A DNA stretch of 5,755 nucleotides from an uncultured Collinsella sp. (GTDB lineage: Bacteria; Actinomycetota; Coriobacteriia; Coriobacteriales; Coriobacteriaceae), in NCBI GenBank assembly GCA_958438955.1, contig CAUBTS010000099.1, positions 1-5,755 of the forward strand. Reading direction: 5' to 3'. The position numbers and the translations under genes are program-made. The notes beneath the pieces were generated by a model. It had not been told where the DNA came from, did no database searches, and worked only from the letters and a program-made list of their open reading frames with translations. Each line of letters begins with the position of its first letter. Within the stretch, counting starts at the first letter, position 1. This document shows, piece after piece, positions 1 to 4,614 of the stretch.

Positions 1-516
1 GCTGTCGAGCTTGGAGAACTTCTTAAAGCAGCCCTCTTCGGTGGCGCGCTCGTATTCATCGAGCGTGAATGACGGCGTGCCGAGCGGGTGCGTGCTGTCG
101 GCGCGCAGAGCAACGTAGGGGTTGCCGGCGTAGTCGGGAATGCTGCTGAGATATACGCCGCGGGCGCGGTCGAGATCGGGGTTTTCGACCTCGTCGATGG
201 GGGTAGCGGTACTGTCGGCGGAGCCGTCGTCACCGGTGTCGGTCGCGGCGGAATCGGAGCCATCGTCAGAGTCTTGGCTATTTTGAGAGTCCGAGGAGCT
301 CTCTGTTCCCGATTCGAGTCGGGCAACCAGGTCTGCCTCGTCGTCGGTGCGGCTGGGACTCTCGTTTTGTTTCTCGGCCAGAGCTACCGCCTGCTCATCG
401 CTTTGCGGCGACAGCAGCTTGGGCGCTCCGTCGAGCGACCCCGTGAACAGCGCAAACCCCAGCACTACGGCGGTGCCGATGGAAAGCACTTGCTTGTAGG
501 CGGACTTGCGCGACAT
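1..516 (-). CDS. Secreted/anchored protein, probable DNA/RNA non-specific endonuclease (3' end off window)
   Basis: The first 172 codons are present; the gene runs off the left edge. The start is the ATG at 514-516, preceded by AGGAG (522-526) with a 5-nt spacer. Residues 1-10 are basic, 11-28 form a hydrophobic segment (signal peptide or N-terminal membrane anchor), and 40-115 form a low-complexity acidic linker rich in Ser, Asp and Thr. A folded region begins near 118: IPDYAGNPYVAL (126-137) followed by PSFTLDEY and FKKFSKLDS (167-172). This order (IPxYxGxPYV, then a PxF segment, then Y/FSxLD) resembles the start of the nuclease domain in Gram-positive exported DNA/RNA non-specific endonucleases of the NucA/EndA type. 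The catalytic RGH-type motif would lie off-window, so the function rests on the domain start only. Such enzymes degrade extracellular nucleic acids. Two TAGACT boxes on the minus strand (542-547, 550-555) could be -10 elements, but neither has a convincing -35. Confidence 0.72.
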   Translation of the reverse strand, partial: MSRKSAYKQVLSIGTAVVLGFALFTGSLDGAPKLLSPQSDEQAVALAEKQNESPSRTDDEADLVARLESGTESSSDSQNSQDSDDGSDSAATDTGDDGSADSTATPIDEVENPDLDRARGVYLSSIPDYAGNPYVALRADSTHPLGTPSFTLDEYERATEEGCFKKFSKLDS

Positions 517-668
517 TGAGGCTCCTGGATGGACGGTTGGGAGTCTACCAGTCTAGCAGGAGCCGGCAGAGGCCGTCCCGCCGAACAAATACTCAAGATT
601 TGGAATAGACGCTGCTGATTCATTTGCCTCATATGGAGCTGCGGCGGTTGTTGATGTGGGGCTCGGCG

Positions 669-719
669 TTTCCCCAGATAAAACCTACCAAAATAAACCT
701 GTCCCTTATTGGCAGGTTA
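669..719. repeat. 51-bp REP-like repeat, copy 1
   Basis: This stretch matches 2757-2807 without gaps at 47 of 51 positions; the mismatches are at 675, 687, 694 and 708. It contains an imperfect hairpin: AACCTACCAA (682-691) can pair with TTGGCAGGTT (709-718) with one A-C mismatch at 687. A third related word, AAACCTGTCCC, lies in the loop. The direct-plus-inverted AACCTG words resemble repetitive extragenic palindromes associated with REP-associated tyrosine transposases (RAYT). No such transposase gene is in the window, so the class is inference. It lies upstream of two divergently oriented genes, so a terminator role is less natural here than for copy 2. Confidence 0.7.
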
Positions 720-768
720 ATCGTGAGTTATTTCACCGCAGCTTAAGGTACGGTTGGGATGTGCGCAC

Positions 769-893
769 TTTAAAGAGAGGAGCCCATGATTAGAGAGGTC
801 GCGCTCGTCTCTCTAAATGTCTCTCTAAAGAGAAAGCCAGTAAAAGAGATAACATTAGGCAATCTAGCAGTGAATTCGATACATCTTTCTAAA
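769..893. promoter_or_regulatory. Outlying copies of the TCTCTCTAAA motif upstream of the main operator
   Basis: Exact copies of TCTCTCTAAA occur at 808-817 and 820-829, and a one-mismatch copy (TCTTTCTAAA) at 884-893. Weaker inverted-orientation relatives occur at 769-780 (TTTAAAGAGAGG) and 789-798 (ATTAGAGAGG). The start-to-start spacing is 12 bp for 808/820, and again 12 bp for 884 and the next exact copy at 896. Recurrence of one 10-bp word with repeated spacing suggests additional, weaker binding sites for the same DNA-binding protein that occupies the symmetric array at 896-979. The words are too short and too variably spaced to be a CRISPR. Confidence 0.55.
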
Positions 894-895
894 TT

Positions 896-979
896 TCTCT
901 CTAAAATAAGGTGCTTATCTCTCTAAAGTTAGGGAGATATACTATACTTTAGAGAGATAAATCTATCGTTTTAGAGAGA
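896..979. promoter_or_regulatory. Symmetric four-site operator array of the AlbA_2 regulator gene
   Basis: Two forward TCTCTCTAAA copies (896-905, 918-927) face two inverted TTTAGAGAGA copies (948-957, 970-979). Both spacings are 22 bp, about two helical turns, and both pairs share one dyad centre at 937.5. The inner arms extend to a perfect 14-bp match (915-928 with 947-960) and the outer arms to 11 bp (896-906 with 969-979). A degenerate half-site (GTTAGGGAGA, 928-937) lies at the centre. The array covers the proposed promoter and ends 4 bases before the ATG at 984, so occupancy should block both transcription and access to the start region. The likely ligand is the downstream gene's own winged-helix domains (inference from adjacency). 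Confidence 0.75.
915..943 (+). promoter_or_regulatory. Putative promoter of the AlbA_2 regulator, inside its operator
   Basis: A good -10 box, TATACT (938-943), lies 17 bp after a weak -35, TTATCT (915-920, 3 of 6 to TTGACA). A second overlapping TATACT at 943-948 is an alternative. The -35 falls in the left inner operator arm and the expected transcription start (about 950) in the right one, the arrangement expected of an autorepressed promoter. The -10 is the stronger half of the evidence. Confidence 0.45.
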
Positions 980-983
980 CGGA

Positions 984-2684
984 ATGCCAATGCTGCTGGA
1001 TGAACCTCTTGGCCTTATCGTTGAGCGCCTTCGCAGGCGGGGGACTGATGACGCATCGGTAGAAGTTAAAGCCTGCACGAATAAATTGAGCGCAGATGTA
1101 TGGGAGACAGTGAGCGCTTTTGCGAACACTGCGGGTGGGCTCATTATTTTGGGCCTAAACGAAGCCGAAGGATTTGTTCCTTCGGCTAACTTTGCTATCG
1201 ATAGGGTGCGCGATCAGTTTGTTTCGGGTATCGGAGACGGAGGCTCAGCAGCAGTGGTGGCCCATGCGCCGCGGTACGAGCTTGATCGAGGCGAGGTCGA
1301 CGGGCTCCAGGTGCTTCTGGTGCGTATCTTTGAACTTGAGCTTAAAGCGAAGCCTTGCTATATCGGCGCGCGCGGCGTACAGAACGGTAGCTACAAGCGC
1401 GTGGATGATAAAGATATCAAGATGTCACCCGCTGAGCTATATGAGCTGCAGAGTGCGTTGCTTCCGAGCGATGCAGACGGCACGGTGGTTTCGGAGGCAA
1501 CGGTCGAGGATTTGGATCCAGATGTCGTGCGGTCTATTATCGCAAATCGCCGGCTGCAGACCCCCCGCGTTTTGCGCGGGGCCGATACGCTGGAAAAGCA
1601 GCTGGTCAGACTCAATATCACTACAAAGGATGGTGCGGTGAAGCTCGCAGGGCTTCTGTCGGCGGGAATTTACCCCCAGCAGTTCTATCCCAAACTCATG
1701 ATCGATGTCGCTGTCCATTCCGATGTGGAAAAATCTGCACCCGGGCAACCCCGGTTTATTGACCGCCAGTTGTGCGATGGCCCGATTCCGGCTTGCATCG
1801 AAGATGCCCTTGCCGCGATTGGACGGAACTTGCGCAAAGCGGCGATAGTGCAAGGTGCTGGCAGAAGGGAGGATTGGGAAGTTCCCCAGGAGGTTTTGCG
1901 CGAGGCCTTGGCAAATGCCTGCATCCATCGAGAATATTCGCCCATGTTTGTGGGGCAGGCCGTGAGTGTCGATATCTATCCAGACAGAATAGAGATCAAA
2001 AACCCCGGTGGGCTTTGGGGCGGAAAGACGGTGGACAATCTTGCAGACGGGGAATCGCGCTGCCGAAACCCAAAGCTCATGAGCCTAATGGGGGCGACGC
2101 CGTTAGAGCATGCCGAGGGGGCCGTTGCAGAAAGCCAGGGATCTGGTATCCCGGCTATGATTCGCGAGATGGAGTCTCGTTCGCTTGGAAGGCCGAAATT
2201 TATCGTTAAGGCCGATTCGTTTACGGTGCTGCTTTCCCGGCACGGGGCGGAGCTTGCTGAAAACCGCACGTGGATTCAGAGCCATGTGGGCACCGAGCTG
2301 ACGGATCGCGAGGAAACATTGCTCATGTTTATGCGGGAGCATGGGTGCGTATGCGATGTTCAAAAAATACGAGAGGCCCTGAAGTGGGATTCGGATGACA
2401 TTCGCCTGATCTGCGGGGATCTTGTCGATAAACATGTCCTGTCAAAATGTGGCAAAGACACGTTTGAGATTATCGATATGAGCAGAGAATCGTCAGCTTC
2501 GACAGCGGATAGGATCCTGGAGGCTCTCAGCGCCGAAGTGGATATGACGGCGCGAGAAATAGCGGTTGCATCGGGGGTCAAAATTTCGTCCGTCCGCTAC
2601 CATCTGCCAAAAATGGCGGATAAAGGACTCATCGAAGTAATGGGTTCGTCGACGAGCCGCAACCGCCGCTATCGGAAGAAGTAG
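984..2684 (+). CDS. AlbA_2 (Schlafen-like) / GHKL ATPase / winged-helix transcriptional regulator
   Basis: A 566-residue protein of the family of predicted regulators that share a domain with mammalian Schlafen. Residues about 10-60 are an AlbA_2 putative DNA-binding domain, with SVEVK (25-29) and SAFANTAGGLIILGL (44-58). Residues 290-395 are a GHKL-type ATPase: N-box EALANACIHREY (307-318), G1-like RIEIKNPGGL (335-344), RNPKL (361-365) and GSGIP (386-390). Two helix-turn-helix units follow, at about 440-495 and a winged helix at 508-560 (MTAREIAVASGVKISSVRYHL, then a GLIE wing), with a basic tail. Length and domain order are normal for the family; it looks intact. The start follows GAGAGA in the operator by 4 nt; ATG 990 (10 nt) is an alternative. 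The role is probably cytoplasmic, ATP-responsive gene control; the ligand and targets are unknown. It stands alone between REP-like repeats, with a multi-site operator, suggesting autoregulation and possible horizontal acquisition. Confidence 0.9.
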   Translation: MPMLLDEPLGLIVERLRRRGTDDASVEVKACTNKLSADVWETVSAFANTAGGLIILGLNEAEGFVPSANFAIDRVRDQFVSGIGDGGSAAVVAHAPRYELDRGEVDGLQVLLVRIFELELKAKPCYIGARGVQNGSYKRVDDKDIKMSPAELYELQSALLPSDADGTVVSEATVEDLDPDVVRSIIANRRLQTPRVLRGADTLEKQLVRLNITTKDGAVKLAGLLSAGIYPQQFYPKLMIDVAVHSDVEKSAPGQPRFIDRQLCDGPIPACIEDALAAIGRNLRKAAIVQGAGRREDWEVPQEVLREALANACIHREYSPMFVGQAVSVDIYPDRIEIKNPGGLWGGKTVDNLADGESRCRNPKLMSLMGATPLEHAEGAVAESQGSGIPAMIREMESRSLGRPKFIVKADSFTVLLSRHGAELAENRTWIQSHVGTELTDREETLLMFMREHGCVCDVQKIREALKWDSDDIRLICGDLVDKHVLSKCGKDTFEIIDMSRESSASTADRILEALSAEVDMTAREIAVASGVKISSVRYHLPKMADKGLIEVMGSSTSRNRRYRKK

Positions 2685-2697
2685 ATGCAGCCGAATT

Positions 2698-2740
2698 GCC
2701 CCTCTACCGTCTCTCGAAGTTTGATGGGTGCTAGAGGGGC
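2698..2740 (+). terminator. Inverted repeat after the AlbA_2 regulator, possible terminator
   Basis: GCCCCTCTA (2698-2706) and TAGAGGGGC (2732-2740) form a perfect 9-bp stem around a 25-nt loop, starting 13 bases after the regulator's stop. There is no following T-run and the loop is large, so it is a weak intrinsic terminator at best. It may instead protect the mRNA 3' end, or act with the second hairpin at 2770-2806. Confidence 0.35.
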
Positions 2741-2756
2741 GACTGCCTCGCGATAT

Positions 2757-2807
2757 TTTCCCAAGATAAAACCTGCCAAAACAAACCTGTCCCTTTTTGG
2801 CAGGTTA
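2757..2807. repeat. 51-bp REP-like repeat, copy 2
   Basis: This is the second copy of the repeat at 669-719, in the same orientation and 2088 bp away, 47/51 identical. Its hairpin is perfect here (12-bp arms), whereas copy 1 carries an A-C mismatch at 687 and an A at 708. The two copies bracket the AlbA_2 regulator and its operator exactly, with no other gene between them. The last three bases supply the stop codon of larE on the minus strand. Confidence 0.75.
2770..2806 (-). terminator. Hairpin at the 3' end of larE, probable bidirectional terminator
   Basis: AACCTGCCAAAA (2770-2781) pairs perfectly with TTTTGGCAGGTT (2795-2806), leaving a 13-nt loop. Read on the minus strand, the stem overlaps the last bases of larE and is followed by TTATCTT, a short T-rich tail. 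It lies between convergent genes (AlbA_2 regulator plus, larE minus) and could stop transcription from both sides. The stem is AT-rich at its loop end and the tail is weak, so efficiency is uncertain. Confidence 0.5.
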
Positions 2808-3683
2808 CTGATTCATGTTGCCGTGGATGTAGGGGGTGACCTCGGGGAAGATATGGCCGCAGCCCAGCTCGCGCAGCGCGGACTCGATAACGGCGGGCAG
2901 CGGGGTTTTGCCCTCGGCATCGACGGCGTTGCCACCGAGGGCAGCGATCTTGGCGACATCTGCGGGTGCGGCCTCGATATGCATGTAGCCGCAGATCAAA
3001 CGCGCGCGTACCTGTGCCAGATCAAGATCGTGCAGGTAATCCTCGCAGGCGCGGATTAAATCGACTTTATCGCGCGTAAGCTCCTCGCCCGTGGGGACGC
3101 GGGTGGCAAGACATGCTCCCGCCGGTAGGTTCCAAACGGGATAGCCCCATGCGCGCAGCAGCTCGCGCTCTTCGTCCTTGGTAAAGCCGACCTCCATAAG
3201 GGGTGAGCGTACGCCGAGCTCTTCTGCCGCACGCATGCCGGGGCGGTAGTCACCGCGATCGCTTGCATTGCTGCCATCGATGACGGTGGGAAAGCCGAGC
3301 GACTTGGCGTGGTTGACGATGGCGGTAAAGCCGGCGTGCTTGCAGTGGTAGCAGCGATTGGCATCGTTGCAGGCTACTTGGGGGAGCTGCAGCTGATCGA
3401 CCGAAAGATTGAGCACGGGGAGCTTAAAATGCGGTCCCTCATTGGTTTGCCCGTCAACGGATCGCTCAAACGAGATCTGTTCGGGCGTGCCGATGAGCGG
3501 CGTGGTGAGGTGAACGAGAAGCGTGCTGGCAGGCATGATGCGGGCGCAGACCGCGGCCAAAAAGCTGCTGTCGACGCCACCGGAAAAGCCGATGGCGACG
3601 CGTCCGTATGCCAAAAGCAACTGCTCGAGCGTCGTGAGTTTGTCCTGAAGCTCCTCTGCAGGTGCAGTAGTGTCTGAAAGCAT
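2805..3683 (-). CDS. larE: LarE, ATP-dependent sulfur transferase for nickel-pincer cofactor synthesis
   Basis: A 292-residue PP-loop protein, normal to slightly long for LarE. LarE adenylates the carboxylates of the pyridinium dicarboxylate intermediate made by LarB and replaces them with thiocarboxylates; LarC then inserts nickel to give the cofactor of lactate racemase (LarA) and relatives. Visible motifs: PP-loop SGGVDSS (34-40), CNDANRCYHCK (105-115), DGSNASDRGDYRPG (136-149) and ACLATRVPTGEE (190-201), where Cys191 corresponds to the active-site cysteine of LarE. Cys111 and Cys114 (CxxC) plus Cys191 suggest the iron-sulfur-cluster type of LarE rather than the sacrificial-cysteine type. 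The C-terminus HGNMNQ matches the family's GSMN-like ending, so the protein is complete. The ATG follows AAGGA (3691-3695) by 7 nt. No larA, larB or larC lies nearby, so it appears to be a solitary unit. Confidence 0.92.
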   Translation of the reverse strand: MLSDTTAPAEELQDKLTTLEQLLLAYGRVAIGFSGGVDSSFLAAVCARIMPASTLLVHLTTPLIGTPEQISFERSVDGQTNEGPHFKLPVLNLSVDQLQLPQVACNDANRCYHCKHAGFTAIVNHAKSLGFPTVIDGSNASDRGDYRPGMRAAEELGVRSPLMEVGFTKDEERELLRAWGYPVWNLPAGACLATRVPTGEELTRDKVDLIRACEDYLHDLDLAQVRARLICGYMHIEAAPADVAKIAALGGNAVDAEGKTPLPAVIESALRELGCGHIFPEVTPYIHGNMNQ

Positions 3684-3717
3684 GAAACGATCCTTACCAT
3701 TGAGTACTCGGTCGAAA

Positions 3718-3745
3718 ACTATAATCCTACCGAGCTGCCTGTCAT
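3718..3745 (-). promoter_or_regulatory. Promoter of larE
   Basis: On the minus strand, ATGACA (3740-3745, 5 of 6 to TTGACA) is followed after 16 bp by TATAGT (3718-3723, 5 of 6 to TATAAT). Transcription would begin near 3711, giving a leader of about 28 nt that contains the AAGGA ribosome binding site. No operator-like dyad is obvious around it. Confidence 0.65.
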
Positions 3746-3777
3746 AAGACTTCCGCTTATGTAACGAAAGTGCAATA

Positions 3778-3796
3778 TGCTATATACGTTATATAC
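3778..3796 (+). promoter_or_regulatory. AT-rich tandem TATATAC, possible promoter region of the HAD gene
   Basis: TATATAC occurs twice, 9 bp apart (3781-3787, 3790-3796). The first is preceded by TG plus one base (3778-3780), as in an extended -10 element. No clear -35 pairs with it, and the implied leader is about 60 nt. The region lies in the 167-bp gap between divergent larE and the HAD gene, so a promoter for the latter is expected here. Confidence 0.3.
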
Positions 3797-3850
3797 AAGT
3801 TTGTAAAGTGCGGTAGAGTGGCAGTAATGCAATCCGGTGAGGGGATCGAT

Positions 3851-4501
3851 ATGATCAAGGCTGTTATTTTTGACATGGACGGAACGCTGGTCGATACCGA
3901 GCGTTTGGGCATCAAGGCATGGAAGGCGGGCGCCGCTGAGCTGGGGCTCGCGATTGATGAAGCGCTGATCCATCAGTTTATCGGCCGCACGCTGCCCGAT
4001 GTTATGGACATCCTTGATAAGCATTACGGCAGCCATGAAACCACCGAGGCGATCTATCGTCACCACAAGGAGATTCGCGACGAGATGGTCAAGACCGAAC
4101 TGGAACTTAAGGCCGGTGCCGCCGAGTGCCTAGACGAGCTGCTAGCTGCGGGCTATCACGTGGGCCTAGCGACGTCGTCGCGCCTCGTTACGGCCGAGCG
4201 CAACCTTAAGATGGTCGGTCTTTTTGACAAGTTTGAAACGGTAACGTGTGGCGAGGACGTCGTGCACGGCAAGCCCGACCCCGAGATGTATCTGCTCGCC
4301 TGCGAGCGCGCGGGCTTTGCTCCCGAGGAATGTGCCGTGGTCGAGGATTCGCGCAACGGCTGCGTCTCGGGCATCACGGCCGGCTGCCATGTCTTCGCCG
4401 TCCCCGATATCGTGCCGCTGCCGCAGGACGTGGTGGATGGCTGCGAGGCCGTGCTCGATACGCTGTTCGATCTGGCGGCGGCGGTCAAGGCCGTGCGCTA
4501 G
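3851..4501 (+). CDS. HAD-superfamily phosphatase, beta-phosphoglucomutase-like subfamily
   Basis: A 216-residue cytoplasmic HAD enzyme with a C1-type helical cap (about 15-85). Motif I is FDMDGTLVDTE (7-17), with nucleophile Asp8 and acid/base Asp10. Motif II is the ATSS segment (107-110), motif III is Lys141 in GKPDPE, and motif IV is VEDSRNG (164-170) with Glu165/Asp166 for magnesium. The family hydrolyses or isomerises small phosphorylated metabolites. His20, used by true beta-phosphoglucomutase, is Gly20 here, which favours a phosphatase; the substrate is unknown. The frame is open further upstream and has an ATG at 3827, but ATG 3851 follows GGTGAGGGG (3836-3844) with a 6-nt spacer and gives the usual family N-terminus. 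It is divergent from larE, convergent with the LacI gene, and ends at a strong terminator, so it is probably monocistronic. Confidence 0.9.
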   Translation: MIKAVIFDMDGTLVDTERLGIKAWKAGAAELGLAIDEALIHQFIGRTLPDVMDILDKHYGSHETTEAIYRHHKEIRDEMVKTELELKAGAAECLDELLAAGYHVGLATSSRLVTAERNLKMVGLFDKFETVTCGEDVVHGKPDPEMYLLACERAGFAPEECAVVEDSRNGCVSGITAGCHVFAVPDIVPLPQDVVDGCEAVLDTLFDLAAAVKAVR

Positions 4502-4539
4502 ACAATTGCGGAGCTGAAACGAACAATCGGTTGACTTTG

Positions 4540-4589
4540 CGCTTAAGCAAAAGAGGTCCGGCAATGGTCGGGCCTCTTTTGCTTAAGCG
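4540..4589. terminator. Strong bidirectional intrinsic terminator
   Basis: Perfect 17-bp arms, CGCTTAAGCAAAAGAGG (4540-4556) and its complement (4573-4589), continue inward through one T-G wobble and three more pairs to an 8-nt loop (4561-4568). The core has the A-tract / GC stem / T-tract layout on both strands (AAAAGAGG ... CCTCTTTT), so it can end the HAD transcript from the left and the LacI transcript from the right. The outer GCTTAAGC segments lengthen the stem beyond the usual size. Confidence 0.88.
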
Positions 4590-4614
4590 GCGTTTTGGCA
4601 TACTGGCCGACGTG

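Larger units (their letters stand above)
517..983. other. Long intergenic region between the endonuclease gene and the AlbA_2 regulator
   Basis: No gene of normal size is supported in these 467 bases. From left to right they hold: the leader of the minus-strand gene (517-560); about 100 bases where I see nothing definite; a REP-like repeat (669-719); and from about 769 a progressively AT-rich stretch packed with a 10-bp motif in both orientations, ending at the regulator's start codon. A 46-codon plus-strand reading frame (786-926, ATG after AGGAG with only a 3-nt spacer) crosses the motif cluster. The motif copies themselves create most of its Ser-Leu codons, so I do not call it a gene. The change from GC-rich to AT-rich sequence near 760-980 fits a regulatory region of foreign origin, though this is a visual judgement. 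Confidence 0.75.

Noticed and set aside
88..519. Plus-strand open frame of 143 codons
   Set aside because: It is antisense to the endonuclease-like gene; the Gly/Val-rich translation comes from reading its GC-rich codons backwards, and it lacks a ribosome binding site.
769..979. CRISPR-like array of short repeats
   Set aside because: The repeat is only 10 bp, occurs in both orientations, and spacers are irregular and very short; an operator cluster explains it better.
669..2807. Classical insertion sequence or transposon with terminal repeats
   Set aside because: The bracketing repeats are direct rather than inverted, no transposase is encoded, and no adjacent target-site duplication is visible.
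2685..3059. Plus-strand open frame starting right after the AlbA_2 regulator's stop
   Set aside because: Most of it is antisense to larE and it crosses both hairpins; the sequence resembles no family I recognise.
3770..3850. Upstream extension of the HAD gene
   Set aside because: The added residues match nothing in the family and overlap the expected promoter; ATG 3851 has the proper ribosome binding site. ATG 3827 remains formally possible.
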